64,000 bases of DNA from JAJFTV01 sp964532655 (GCA_964532655.1 CAZHMZ010000001.1:4882-68881); one strand, 5' to 3'; positions 25,658 through 35,528 are shown, counted from the first letter of the stretch. Notes: generated by a model from the letters alone, not told the origin. Program-made: numbers and translations.

Positions 25658-26611
25658 TCACTTCAACGCCCCCACGATGGCATTGACATTATATCGCATG
25701 TAATCCAGGTAAGTCGATGCCTCACCGCCGGCCGGACCGAGCGACCCGGAGTAGATATGCACCAGTTGTGTGCCGGTATCGCCAGCCACCCGTTCGGCCA
25801 AAGTGGGGTTGATGGTGTTGCCCACAAACACGGCCTTCACGCGCAGATCGCGGATGGCATCCTCGATCTGCGCCAGATCCTTTGCGGAGGGTTCGGAAAG
25901 CGTGCTATATCCGGGGATCAGCGCGCCAATCAGGGTAAAACCGTATTCATCGGCAAAGTAACCCTGCTCCATGTGATCGGTGACGATGCTCCGGTTTTCT
26001 TCCGGTACGGCAGCCACCTGCTCGCGGATCCAGGCGTCCAGCTCGGTCAGCTGGGCGCGGTAGGCATCCGCATTGGTTTGATAGTCAGTCGAATGAGTCG
26101 GATCCGCCTCGCTGAGAGCCTGTTCAATGTTATCCACCCAGATCATCACATTGTTGGGGTCCACCCAGGTATGTGGGTCGCCTGTATGCGGGTCGCCCGC
26201 GAGCGCATCCTCGCCGGTATGGCCGTCTTCTTCGGCGGCTTCCAGCAAGTGAATTCCGTCGGATACTTCCACCAAACGGCCGGCTGCTCCGGCGTTTTCA
26301 ACCAGACTTTGCAGAAATGTCTCCAGATCGGCTCCGTTGGCGAAGATCACCTGCGCCTCCGAAAGCATCACGGCATCCTGAGGGGTGGGGCTGTAATTGT
26401 GCGGATCAGTTCCGGAGGGAAGCAGCACCTGTAAATTGATATACTCGCCGCCAATCTGTGAGACCACATCCCCCACGATGCCGGTGGTAGCCACTACCTT
26501 TAATAAGCCACTGTCGTCTGGCTGCGCCGTGCCGGAAGCGTTCCCGCTCTGGCAGGCCGTCAGCAGCAGCGCCGGCAGTAAGATCCACAAAATCAGGTTT
26601 TTTCTTCTCAT
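25658..26611 (-). CDS. znuA: Zinc/manganese-binding lipoprotein of the ABC importer (ZnuA/TroA type)
   Basis: 317 residues. Lipoprotein signal with lipobox LLTAC; cluster A-I fold with metal ligands in LLPSGTDPHNYSPTP, the loop GDPHTGDPHTWVDP, IVTDHMEQGYFADEYG and the late conserved Asp region. A short acidic/His stretch before the second ligand (EEDGHTGEDALAGDPH) is the flexible loop typical of zinc-specific ZnuA. I start at 26611 because GGCGGAG lies 6 nt upstream. A TATAAT on the minus strand near 26660 may be its -10; the -35 falls in the N gap. Confidence 0.92.
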   Translation of the reverse strand: MRRKNLILWILLPALLLTACQSGNASGTAQPDDSGLLKVVATTGIVGDVVSQIGGEYINLQVLLPSGTDPHNYSPTPQDAVMLSEAQVIFANGADLETFLQSLVENAGAAGRLVEVSDGIHLLEAAEEDGHTGEDALAGDPHTGDPHTWVDPNNVMIWVDNIEQALSEADPTHSTDYQTNADAYRAQLTELDAWIREQVAAVPEENRSIVTDHMEQGYFADEYGFTLIGALIPGYSTLSEPSAKDLAQIEDAIRDLRVKAVFVGNTINPTLAERVAGDTGTQLVHIYSGSLGPAGGEASTYLDYMRYNVNAIVGALK

Positions 26612-26689
26612 TCCATCTCCGCCCATTTCATCGGTGTCATTACCTTTATCAAGTTCAGCAGATGATTATAGTCTCGTTTTTCCAAACGG

Positions 26690-26789
26690 NNNNNNNNNNN
26701 NNNNNNNNNNNNNNNNNNNNNNNNNNNNNNNNNNNNNNNNNNNNNNNNNNNNNNNNNNNNNNNNNNNNNNNNNNNNNNNNNNNNNNNNN
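26690..26789. other. Scaffold gap (100 N)
   Basis: Exactly 100 N, so probably of arbitrary length. It hides part of the divergent promoter region of znuA and the UvrA-like gene, and possibly a further gene. Confidence 0.95.
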
Positions 26790-26847
26790 AATCCGGTTCC
26801 CGCCGCTTTGTTATACTATTCCTATCGGATTTCCATGGAGATGGTGT

Positions 26848-29800
26848 ATGCCGATTGTCATTCAGGGCGCCAACGAACACAACCTCAAAGATATCGATCT
26901 CACCCTTGCGGACGGTCTCACCGTGGTGACCGGCGTGTCCGGCTCCGGCAAAACCTCGCTGGTGTTCGATACGCTGTACCATGAATCCCGACGGCGCTTC
27001 GAGGAGATCTACAATCTGGGCGCGGTGGAGGGCAGGCTGGCCCCGGCTGCCGTCCGCCGGATCAGTGGTCTGGGACCGGCCGTTTCGGTTGGTCAGAACC
27101 TGCTCAACCGTAACCCGCTCTCCACGTTGGCGAGCGCCTCCGGGCTGCATCCCTTCTTCCGGCTTCTGTACGCCCGTTTTGGAAAACGCGCCTGTTCAGT
27201 CTGTGGAGCACCGCTTACATTAATAAGTCAGGATGAGGCGGTGGAGCGGATCAGCACCGCCGCGGGTGAAAAAACCATTGAGGTGTGGGTTCCGCTGCTG
27301 CGGCGGGCCAAAGGCAGCCATGCCACGCTGATCAGTCTGCTGCAAACCCGCTTCGATCCGGCCGATGTGCTGGTGGATGGCAGACCCTTTTCGGGCAGCC
27401 CTCTCGCCGCGACGCAGCCGCACAACATTCATCTGCGCCTGCTGCGTAACGGGCAGCCTCTTCAACCCGCCGGAGCGCGCCAACTGGTGCAGGATGTGGT
27501 GGCTCTGGGCAGCCATTTTGTGGAGATTCACTCCCCAGCCGCACCGGTGGAGACGCTGGCTCTGGCGCCTGTGTGCAGTGAGTGCGGTGCCTGGTTTGGT
27601 AATTTACAGCCGGTTATGTTTCACCAGCCGTGCCCGTACTGCCAGGGGAAGAAATGCGACCGCTGCGCCGGTACCGGTCTTCATCCGGAAGCGGCCGCGG
27701 TCACCTGGGAGGGTTTGCGCTTTCCGGGTCTGCAATCCCTCACCGTTCAACAGGCTTTTGAGCTGTTCTCGCGCCCTGCCCCGTTTTCAGGGGTCCGGCG
27801 CCTGCAGGATGAAATCCTGCGCCGCCTTTCAGCCCTGCTGGATACCGGGCTGGGATATATTGCGCTGGATCGCCCATCACCCAGCCTGTCACGCGGTGAA
27901 GCCCAGCGGGTGCGGCTGGCGGTGGCGCTCACCAGCCGGCTGGAAGATATGCTGCACATTCTGGATGAACCCACCATCGGGCAGCACCCGGCCGATATCC
28001 GGCGTCTGGTTCCGGTTTTCCGCAGGTTGGCCGGGCCGGTGGTGTTTGTGGAGCACGAACGCCTGGCCGCCGTGGATGCAGACCAGGCGGTTGACCTGGG
28101 ACCCGGCGCCGGCACTCACGGCGGGCAAATCCTGTATCAGGGTAAGCCGGCCGGTCTGTGGCAGGCCGACACCCCCACCGGTCGCTTTTTCAGCCGCAGA
28201 CAAACCAGCCTGTTCCCGGAAACACGCCCCGATCCGCAGCAGTTTCTCACCATACGGGGAGCCAACCTGCGCAATCTCAAAGACATCGATATTCCCATAC
28301 CGATCGGCAGGCTGACCGTGGTGACAGGGGTTTCCGGTTCCGGCAAGAGTACCCTGGTGGAAGATGTGCTGGCGGCTTCGCTGAAAGACCATCACCCGGT
28401 TGGCTGCCAGGCAGTGGACGGTCTCCCCTTGCAAGTGGTGATGGTAGACCAGGAACCCATCGGGCGTAACCCGCGCTCCAATCCTGCCACCTATACGAAA
28501 CTTTCCGATACCCTGCGCGACCTGTTTGCCGTGTACAGCCGCCAGGCTGGCATTGAGCTAAGCCCATCGCATTTCTCGTTCAACCGGCCGGAAGGCGCCT
28601 GCCCCACCTGCGGCGGCATGGGAGCCGTGGAGGTGACCATGCGCTACCTGCCCTCCATCTGGATTCCCTGCGCCGATTGTGAAGGCGAGCGTTTTACCGA
28701 CGAGGTGTTGAGCGTACGCCTGCCCTTTCAGGAGCGCCTGATTTCCATCGCGGAGGCGTACCGGCTGACCGTCTCCGAAGCGGTACCGTTTTTCCAGACC
28801 GCAAATGGGCTGCCGGCGGCAAAAAAGTCGGCTGCCCTGCGCATGCTGGATGCCCTTGAAACCATCGGGCTGGGGTACATCACCCTGGGTCAGCCCTCCC
28901 CCACTCTCTCAGGCGGCGAAGCGCAGCGTGTAAAACTGTCCAAATTCCTGGGAAAGACCCACCTGGCCGGACATCTGATTCTGCTGGATGAACCCTCTAC
29001 CGGTTTGCACCCGCAGGATCTGGCCGGTTTGATGACCGTGCTGGATCGGCTTGTGCGCGCCGGAGCCACCGTGGTGGTGGTAGAGCACAACACCGATGTG
29101 ATCCGGGCCGCGGATTGGGTGATCGATCTGGGGCCGGGGGCCGGGCCTCTGGGCGGCGAGTTAATCTACGCTGGCCCTCCCGCCGGTCTGCCGCTGGCAG
29201 AGCGCTCGCTCACCGGCGCGGCGTTATGCGAAGAAGACGCCATCCAGCCCCGGGCAGAAGCCCAAACACCATCACGCCGCCCCTCCGCTGTGCAAATACG
29301 CGGAGCCTGCACGCACAACCTCAAGCAGGTCTCGGTCGATTTTCCCACCGGCGGGTTTAGCGTGGTCACCGGCGTCTCCGGTTCGGGCAAATCCTCTCTG
29401 GTGATGGATGTGCTGGAAACCGAAGCGCTCCGGCGTTATCTGGAATCACTCTCCATGTACGAGCGGCAGGGTGTGCGCGAAGACGCCGAGGCGGAGGTGG
29501 ATTCGGTCAGCGGTCTGGGTGTGACGGTAACCATCACACCGGAACGGCGGCTGTACAACCGGCGTGCCACCGTGGGCGCGGCCACCGAAATTTCTCACCA
29601 TTTGTACGCGGTGCTGGCCTCCGCCGGCGAGCGCACCTGCCTGACCTGCGGAGAAGACATGCAGCGTGGTACAGCGCGGTGGGAATGCCCGCAGTGCGAC
29701 GTGATCGCTCCGCTGGCAAAACCGCGCCAGTTTTCTTCATCCACCTATGGGGCTGCCTGCCGCGAATGTCACGGCGTGGGCACCCTGCAGGTACCCGAAC

Positions 29801-31761
29801 CATCCAAATTGATCATCCATCCGGAACTGCCGCTCATCAACGGGGCCATGTACTCGCCCGGTTTCTTCCCCAAAGGCTACCTGGGCAAGCCCTACAACGG
29901 CGGGTACGACATGGTACAGGCGCTGGCTCAACGCCACGGTTTTGACCCTTCCTCCACGCCCTGGCAGGAGATGACCTCGCAGGCGCAGCAGGCTTTTCTG
30001 TTTGGCGACCCCGAGCCCATGCCGGTGCGTTACGTGAACCGCAAGGGTCATGTGACCGAACGGATGCAGCCGTTTCCCGGTTTCTACGGGTTTATCCGTG
30101 ATTGGGATGTGGGTGGAACCTACACCCGCACGGCGAACTGTCCTCGCTGCGGCGGGACCGGCTTACGCCCGGAATATCTGGCGGTGCATTTAAATGGTCT
30201 GAATGTTCACCAACTGCACCGGCTCACGTTGGTGGATCTGGCAAAGACGCTGCAACAGATCCGCTCCGGACTGCCCACCGGGCACCCGGCGTTGTACAAC
30301 CTTTCGGTTATCCTCAGACGGCTCGAGTTTTTGAAACAGGTGGGTTTGGGCTATCTGCATCTGGATCGTGTGGCAGGTACCCTGTCAGCCGGTGAGGCGC
30401 AGCGTATTCGCCTGGCCGGGCTGTTGGGCAGCGGGCTTACCTCGCTGACTGTTTTGCTGGACGAACCTTCGCGCGGTCTTCACCCGCAGGAGATTCAAGC
30501 GCTGATTGAGGCGCTTCAATCTTTGCAGCGGGAAGGCAATACCGTGATTGTGGTGGAGCACGAGCCGTCCATTATCCAGGCAGCCGGCTATCTGGTCGAA
30601 ATGGGACCGTCCGCCGGGGCAGCCGGCGGGCAAATTACCGCCCAGGGTGATGCGGCGCAGGTGCTTGCGGGCCAGACGCTCACCGCCCGGTGGCTGCGCG
30701 ACCCGGAACTGTTTGCCGGTTTGCACATTCGTTCCCCTCGCCAGCCGGCCGAATGGATGGAAATCACCGGGGCGCGGGCCAATAACCTGAAAGGGCAGAC
30801 TGTCCGCATTCCCCTGGGCGTGCTGGTGGGCGTATGCGGTGTTTCCGGCTCCGGCAAGAGCACGCTGATCACCGATACCCTCAGCCGGTCTCTGGCTCCC
30901 CGCAAGCAAACCACCTCGGTAGCCTACGAACCGGTGGAACCCGGGCAGCACGATGCCATTCTGAACGCCCCAGCGCGGGTGGTGCTGGTAGATCAAGCCC
31001 GCGCCGGCGTGGTGTCGCCGGCTTCCTTCCTGGGGCTGGAACCGCTGCTGCGGAAACTGTTCGCCGGCAGCCTGGATGCGCTGGCGTTGGGGATTGACGA
31101 AGGCCGGCTGGGCCGCGGATGCGAGGTGTGCGGAGGGCGCGGAGCCGAACGGATCGATATGGGCTTTCTGCCGGCGGTGTACATCCCCTGTGAAACCTGC
31201 CGGGGTACCGGCTATCAGGCGGAAGCGTGGCAGGTTGCTCTGGGCGGAGTGACCCTGCCCGAACTGAGCGCTCTCACACTGGAGGAAATACAGCAGTGGT
31301 TTGAATTACAGCCGTCCACGGCTGAGACGGCTCAAATTCTGCGCATTCTCAAACCGGCTCTTGAGGTGGGGTTAGGGTATCTGGTTCTCAATCAGCCCGG
31401 ACGGGCGCTTTCCGGCGGCGAAGTCCAGCGTTTGAAAATCGCGGCTGAACTGGCGCACCCCGCCTCCAAGGGCACCCTGTATATTCTCGACGAACCCACC
31501 ATCGGACAGCATCTGGCGGATGTGCACCGCCTCACTGGTGTGTTGCACCGGCTGGTACAGGATGGCAACAGTGTACTGGTGGTGGAACATCACCCTCACC
31601 TGCTGGCCTCGTGTGACTGGCTGGTGGAGTTGGGCCCGGTCGGCGGTCCGGACGGTGGATACGTGATCGCCAGCGGAACACCCGGCGAGGTAGCAGGTCT
31701 GGATACCCCCACCGCTTCCTGGCTGCGCGAATTGCTGCGAAAACCGGAGGGTGCGACATGA
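26848..31761 (+). CDS. Double-length UvrA-like protein with four ABC ATPase modules
   Basis: 1637 residues; ordinary UvrA has about 940 and two ABC modules. Walker A GVSGSGK occurs near residues 29, 494, 842 and 1331. ABC signatures are LSRGEAQRVRL (347), LSGGEAQRVKL (687), LSAGEAQRIRL (1179) and LSGGEVQRLKI (1521), each followed by a DEP Walker B. Zinc-finger cysteines include CPYCQGKKCDRC, CPTCGGMG/CADC, CLTCG/CPQC and CEVCGGRG/CETC. Spacing from first Walker A to first signature in each half is ~317 and ~337, against ~450 in UvrA, suggesting that the UvrB-binding insert is missing, as in UvrA2-like proteins. It therefore looks like two fused UvrA2-type subunits. It may act in damage recognition or drug tolerance; not proven. 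The stop overlaps the next start (ATGA). Confidence 0.88.
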   Translation: MPIVIQGANEHNLKDIDLTLADGLTVVTGVSGSGKTSLVFDTLYHESRRRFEEIYNLGAVEGRLAPAAVRRISGLGPAVSVGQNLLNRNPLSTLASASGLHPFFRLLYARFGKRACSVCGAPLTLISQDEAVERISTAAGEKTIEVWVPLLRRAKGSHATLISLLQTRFDPADVLVDGRPFSGSPLAATQPHNIHLRLLRNGQPLQPAGARQLVQDVVALGSHFVEIHSPAAPVETLALAPVCSECGAWFGNLQPVMFHQPCPYCQGKKCDRCAGTGLHPEAAAVTWEGLRFPGLQSLTVQQAFELFSRPAPFSGVRRLQDEILRRLSALLDTGLGYIALDRPSPSLSRGEAQRVRLAVALTSRLEDMLHILDEPTIGQHPADIRRLVPVFRRLAGPVVFVEHERLAAVDADQAVDLGPGAGTHGGQILYQGKPAGLWQADTPTGRFFSRRQTSLFPETRPDPQQFLTIRGANLRNLKDIDIPIPIGRLTVVTGVSGSGKSTLVEDVLAASLKDHHPVGCQAVDGLPLQVVMVDQEPIGRNPRSNPATYTKLSDTLRDLFAVYSRQAGIELSPSHFSFNRPEGACPTCGGMGAVEVTMRYLPSIWIPCADCEGERFTDEVLSVRLPFQERLISIAEAYRLTVSEAVPFFQTANGLPAAKKSAALRMLDALETIGLGYITLGQPSPTLSGGEAQRVKLSKFLGKTHLAGHLILLDEPSTGLHPQDLAGLMTVLDRLVRAGATVVVVEHNTDVIRAADWVIDLGPGAGPLGGELIYAGPPAGLPLAERSLTGAALCEEDAIQPRAEAQTPSRRPSAVQIRGACTHNLKQVSVDFPTGGFSVVTGVSGSGKSSLVMDVLETEALRRYLESLSMYERQGVREDAEAEVDSVSGLGVTVTITPERRLYNRRATVGAATEISHHLYAVLASAGERTCLTCGEDMQRGTARWECPQCDVIAPLAKPRQFSSSTYGAACRECHGVGTLQVPEPSKLIIHPELPLINGAMYSPGFFPKGYLGKPYNGGYDMVQALAQRHGFDPSSTPWQEMTSQAQQAFLFGDPEPMPVRYVNRKGHVTERMQPFPGFYGFIRDWDVGGTYTRTANCPRCGGTGLRPEYLAVHLNGLNVHQLHRLTLVDLAKTLQQIRSGLPTGHPALYNLSVILRRLEFLKQVGLGYLHLDRVAGTLSAGEAQRIRLAGLLGSGLTSLTVLLDEPSRGLHPQEIQALIEALQSLQREGNTVIVVEHEPSIIQAAGYLVEMGPSAGAAGGQITAQGDAAQVLAGQTLTARWLRDPELFAGLHIRSPRQPAEWMEITGARANNLKGQTVRIPLGVLVGVCGVSGSGKSTLITDTLSRSLAPRKQTTSVAYEPVEPGQHDAILNAPARVVLVDQARAGVVSPASFLGLEPLLRKLFAGSLDALALGIDEGRLGRGCEVCGGRGAERIDMGFLPAVYIPCETCRGTGYQAEAWQVALGGVTLPELSALTLEEIQQWFELQPSTAETAQILRILKPALEVGLGYLVLNQPGRALSGGEVQRLKIAAELAHPASKGTLYILDEPTIGQHLADVHRLTGVLHRLVQDGNSVLVVEHHPHLLASCDWLVELGPVGGPDGGYVIASGTPGEVAGLDTPTASWLRELLRKPEGAT

Positions 31762-32789
31762 CCTGGATCCCGCTTTTACTGGCCGATCCCTCTCCCTGCC
31801 TGCGCCTGCGCGTGCTGCGTGAATTGCTGGGCAAACCGGACGACAATGCAGAGGTGCAGGAGTTGATCGCATTGCAGCAGGAAGAAGGGCTGGTCCAGGA
31901 ATTACAGATCCTTCAGGAAGCGGATGGAAGCTGGAACCCGGAGCGGCGACCGGGCAACTTCCCGGGCGGGCGCATTCAGGCGGCGGCTGCCATATTAATG
32001 CAACTGGGTACCCTGGGTCTGGATTTCCACAGCCCGCTGGTGGATAAAGCGGCCCGCTACTTGTTTGCCAACCAGCAGCCGGACGGGGGTTGGCCCATGC
32101 CGTCGGTCTACCCCACAGAGGAAGGTGAGGAGGTGTCCAGCATGCCCATGCAGACCGCACTCCCGCTGGCCGGTCTGGCAATGTGCGGCTATGCGCAAGA
32201 TGCCCACTCGGAACGAGGTTATGGATGGCTGCTGGCTCGGCGGCTGGATGACGGCGCCTGGCCCACCGGCTGGCGTGATGGAAATTTGCGCGGTGTCGCT
32301 GGTTACCGGCGGCTGGCGCATTCACGCTGGGGCTGCCGCTCCAACACCACGGCTGCCGTTCTCAGCCTGGCGTACCATCCGGTGCGGTGTCAGTCTGAGG
32401 CCGCCCGGCACGGTCTGGATCTGCTGTTGGGGCGTGAAACGCACGATCGTTACAACCTGGGTTTTGATACAGCACGCCGGATCGGGCTGGAGCCGTTCAC
32501 CGGTTACCTCACCTTTTTCGGCCGGTTTGATCCTGCCCTGCTGCTCAATCTGTGCGCGCGCACCGGCGCAAGTTTACAGGATGAACGGGTGGAAGACCTG
32601 AAAGATTTTATCCGGACTGCACAGGGACCGTATGGCTTATGGGAATACCCTCGCCGCCGGCAGGCATCTCGCTGGATCAGCTTTGATATCCTGCGTTCGC
32701 TGACACGGCTGGATGAAAGCGGCGACTGGATCGCACTGGAACCGCGCACCCCCTTCAAAGCCTATATTCATTCGCGAAAACGATATTAA
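31758..32789 (+). CDS. Terpene-cyclase/prenyltransferase-fold (alpha/alpha toroid) protein
   Basis: 343 residues, no membrane segment. Repeated DG-x-W turns (ADGSWNPE, PDGGWPMP, DDGAWPTGW) spaced through helical repeats mark the alpha/alpha-toroid fold of squalene cyclases and protein prenyltransferases. It is about half the length of a squalene-hopene cyclase and lacks the DXDD acid motif, so a classical cyclase activity is unlikely. Overlap of 4 bp with the UvrA-like gene points to a joint function, perhaps scaffold or ligand binding. The gene ends 8 bp before a scaffold gap. Confidence 0.65.
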   Translation: MTWIPLLLADPSPCLRLRVLRELLGKPDDNAEVQELIALQQEEGLVQELQILQEADGSWNPERRPGNFPGGRIQAAAAILMQLGTLGLDFHSPLVDKAARYLFANQQPDGGWPMPSVYPTEEGEEVSSMPMQTALPLAGLAMCGYAQDAHSERGYGWLLARRLDDGAWPTGWRDGNLRGVAGYRRLAHSRWGCRSNTTAAVLSLAYHPVRCQSEAARHGLDLLLGRETHDRYNLGFDTARRIGLEPFTGYLTFFGRFDPALLLNLCARTGASLQDERVEDLKDFIRTAQGPYGLWEYPRRRQASRWISFDILRSLTRLDESGDWIALEPRTPFKAYIHSRKRY

Positions 32790-32797
32790 CCCTCTTG

Positions 32798-32897
32798 NNN
32801 NNNNNNNNNNNNNNNNNNNNNNNNNNNNNNNNNNNNNNNNNNNNNNNNNNNNNNNNNNNNNNNNNNNNNNNNNNNNNNNNNNNNNNNNNNNNNNNNN
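32798..32897. other. Scaffold gap (100 N)
   Basis: Exactly 100 N between the cyclase-fold gene and the oxidoreductase; true length and content unknown. Confidence 0.95.
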
Positions 32898-32902
32898 TTT
32901 TA

Positions 32903-33934
32903 ATGGCCGTTCGACTCGCATTCGCCGGAACCGGTTGGATTTCAAAAGTTCATGCTCGTGCTGCCCGTCTGCTGCCGCAGGTGGAATTTGCTGCGGTGGT
33001 TAATCACCGCCCGGAATCGATGCAGACCTTTGCCGATGAGTTCAGCATCCCACGCACATACGAGCATCTGGAGGATCTGCTGGAGAATGGCGGCGTGGAT
33101 GCGCTGGTGGTCAGCACCCCCAATGTGCTGCACGCCTCGCAAACCGTGGCGGCTCTGCGAGCCGGGGTGCATGTGCTGGTAGAAAAGCCCACCGCCATGA
33201 ATGCCGCGCAGGCGTATGAGATGCGTCAGGCCAGCATTGAAACCGGTTCACTGCTAATGCTGGCGCATAACTGGCGTTTTCATGAAGAGACACAGTGGCT
33301 GCGCGAGCAGGTGCTCAACCAGCGCCTTGGAAAAATCATCCGCACCCGAGGCTTCAGCATTCACAAAGATTGGGGGCCGGCGGGATGGTTCACCCAAAAA
33401 GAACTGGCCGGAGGCGGTGCATTGGCCGATATGGGCGTGCATGCCATTGATACGGCCCGATTCTTGCTGGGAGATCCCATCCCCAAAAGCGTGTTTGCCA
33501 GAACCGGCACCCACTACATGGATGCAGATGTAGACGACACGGCTGAGTTGATTATCAACTGGGAGGATGGCTCCTACTCCCATCTGGAAGCAGGTTGGTG
33601 GCAACCATTCTCGTATGGCGAGGAGGCCGCCGCCGGTGTATACGGATCACGCGGATACGGGTCGGTGTTTCCCACCCGGCTCAAGCTGCGCCAGCCCAAC
33701 GGGCCGGTTGAGATGGTGTACGCAGGCTTTCCTTTTCCGCGCCGTGAAGAATCGGTGCAGCAAATGTATGAAAATCAGATGGCTTATTTCATCCGCTGTA
33801 TTCAGCACAATACCAAACCCACGCCGGGTGGAACGGAGGGCTGGATCAACATGCTCATCATCGACGCGGCTTACCAGAGTTCGCAGTCAGGCGAGGTGGT
33901 TCAAATTCCCGGCCCGTTGGAAGGTTGTTACTGA
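32903..33934 (+). CDS. Gfo/Idh/MocA-family NAD(P)-dependent oxidoreductase
   Basis: 343 residues. N-terminal Rossmann fold (VRLAFAGTGWISKVHARAA), then HVLVEKPTAMNAAQA with the family catalytic EKP lysine region, and the GGGALADMGVHAIDTARFLLG block, where the Asp/His pair of the active site lies. Such enzymes oxidise or reduce sugars and inositols; the substrate is not visible. The ATG at 32903 is 5 bp after the N gap, so a slightly longer N-terminus cannot be excluded, but the protein starts where the family usually does. The 3' end overlaps the opposite-strand gene by 7 bp. Confidence 0.88.
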   Translation: MAVRLAFAGTGWISKVHARAARLLPQVEFAAVVNHRPESMQTFADEFSIPRTYEHLEDLLENGGVDALVVSTPNVLHASQTVAALRAGVHVLVEKPTAMNAAQAYEMRQASIETGSLLMLAHNWRFHEETQWLREQVLNQRLGKIIRTRGFSIHKDWGPAGWFTQKELAGGGALADMGVHAIDTARFLLGDPIPKSVFARTGTHYMDADVDDTAELIINWEDGSYSHLEAGWWQPFSYGEEAAAGVYGSRGYGSVFPTRLKLRQPNGPVEMVYAGFPFPRREESVQQMYENQMAYFIRCIQHNTKPTPGGTEGWINMLIIDAAYQSSQSGEVVQIPGPLEGCY

Positions 33935-35421
33935 TCATCCTCGCAGCACGACATACCTGTAGATCGAACACAGTTGCGGCCTTCCTGTTTGGCTTGGTAC
34001 AGAGCCTGATCGGCGCAGCGGATTAAACCAGACAGGTTGCGGGTTTCATCTGTCGCTTGGGCAATTCCCAGGCTGATGGTGATGTTAATGGGACCCATCC
34101 GGGTTTCGATGGGATCTTCATGAACAATCCGCCGGATACGTTCGCCGATATTCATCGCCATTTGCGGGCCGGCGCCGGGCAGAATCACCACAAATTCATC
34201 TCCGCCGTACCGTCCTAAAATATCCACCCGCCGGATGACGTGGGCGCAGCGCTTTACCACAGCCTGCAGCACCTCGTCACCGATATCATGTCCGTAGTTG
34301 TCATTGATATTCTTAAAGAAGTCAACGTCAAAAATGATCACCGAAAGCGGCTGATTCAGGCGCAAAAAGCGCTCCATTTCCTTCTGGCCCTGTTCAAACA
34401 GCGCCCGCCGGTTCAACTGTTCGGTCAGAGGATCATGCGTGGCCAGGCTTTCCAGTTCAGCATGCAGCACTGCGTTGTGGATGGCTGATGTGGCCGTGTT
34501 GGCAAAGCTGGTGAGCAGTTGCAGATCCGCCGGTTCAAAAGCCAGCGGGCGGACGGAGCCCAGTGAAAGCGCGCCAAAACTGCCGCCGGTCATGTACAGA
34601 GGAGCGCTGATAAAGGACCGGATCGGTTTAGGATTGGTCTGCTTCTGTTGTGCATAGTATTCCGGCATTTCCCGCTCGGTGTCATCCACCAGCAGGGGTT
34701 CGCCCTGTGTCACCGTCAACAACGGATGATTGGGGTTTTGATTCCAGTCCACCTTGATGACACGCCGGTCTGCGAATTCAATGGTGGTCAGCTTTTGCAA
34801 TTCGCTCTCTGGCGCGTAGGTGAGGTGGAGCCAACTTTGATCGGCAGAGGTCACAGCCGCCTGGGCTGAATCAAGGATCTGCCCCATCAGGGTGTTGAGA
34901 TTCTGCGCTTTCAGAAGAGAGGTGGTGGCGTTGTGCAGTTCACTTAACTCAAGGGCGTGTTTTTCAAGCTGCTGCAAATCGCGGGTGCGCTCCTGCAGTA
35001 AATTAAACAATTCTTTCTCCACCAGCTTCCGCTCCATAGCGTAACGGATGGAGCGTTCCAGCAGCGGGTATGACAGCTCACTCTTGGTCAGATAATCCGA
35101 TGCCCCAAGCTGCATGGCAGCCATATCTACATCCAGGCTGTCCTGCCCGGTCAGAAAAATGATCGGGGCCTGACATGGGCTATCAGCTGCCGCGCACAAA
35201 AAATCGAGGCCGGTAAAACCCTGCAATTGATAATCGAGCAGGAAAAGATCATAACGGCATTCCTGATAGGCCGTGATGCCTTCCTTGTATGTAGCAATCC
35301 AATCCCATTGTGAATTTTCCAGCACACCCATGCGGGAAGATCTTCTGACCAAATTCAACAGAATTTGATACTCTTCTTCATCATCGTCCACCAGAACGAT
35401 ATGCAGAGGTTTTTCAATCAT
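33928..35421 (-). CDS. REC-GAF-GGDEF diguanylate cyclase
   Basis: 497 residues. Receiver domain 1-125 (acidic DDDEEE, phospho-acceptor D63 in LLDYQL, FLTGQDS, LTKSE), short coiled linker, GAF-like sensor about 170-310, GGDEF domain about 325-490 with intact RYGGDEF near 405. The inhibitory I-site RRVD stands five residues before it, so product feedback by c-di-GMP is expected. Its ATG lies 7 bp past the N gap that cuts the upstream kinase gene; the two N-terminal receivers are close relatives (MAAMQLGASDYL in both). Probably one operon. Confidence 0.88.
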   Translation of the reverse strand: MIEKPLHIVLVDDDEEEYQILLNLVRRSSRMGVLENSQWDWIATYKEGITAYQECRYDLFLLDYQLQGFTGLDFLCAAADSPCQAPIIFLTGQDSLDVDMAAMQLGASDYLTKSELSYPLLERSIRYAMERKLVEKELFNLLQERTRDLQQLEKHALELSELHNATTSLLKAQNLNTLMGQILDSAQAAVTSADQSWLHLTYAPESELQKLTTIEFADRRVIKVDWNQNPNHPLLTVTQGEPLLVDDTEREMPEYYAQQKQTNPKPIRSFISAPLYMTGGSFGALSLGSVRPLAFEPADLQLLTSFANTATSAIHNAVLHAELESLATHDPLTEQLNRRALFEQGQKEMERFLRLNQPLSVIIFDVDFFKNINDNYGHDIGDEVLQAVVKRCAHVIRRVDILGRYGGDEFVVILPGAGPQMAMNIGERIRRIVHEDPIETRMGPINITISLGIAQATDETRNLSGLIRCADQALYQAKQEGRNCVRSTGMSCCEDDQ

Positions 35422-35428
35422 GATTCTG

Positions 35429-35528
35429 NNNNNNNNNNNNNNNNNNNNNNNNNNNNNNNNNNNNNNNNNNNNNNNNNNNNNNNNNNNNNNNNNNNNNNNN
35501 NNNNNNNNNNNNNNNNNNNNNNNNNNNN
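35429..35528. other. Scaffold gap (100 N)
   Basis: Exactly 100 N. It hides the last codons of the kinase gene and possibly more. Confidence 0.95.

Noticed and set aside
26662..26847. Extension of the UvrA-like protein upstream through the N gap
   Set aside because: The first residues after ATG 26848 (MPIVIQGANEHNLKDIDL) are the normal UvrA start.
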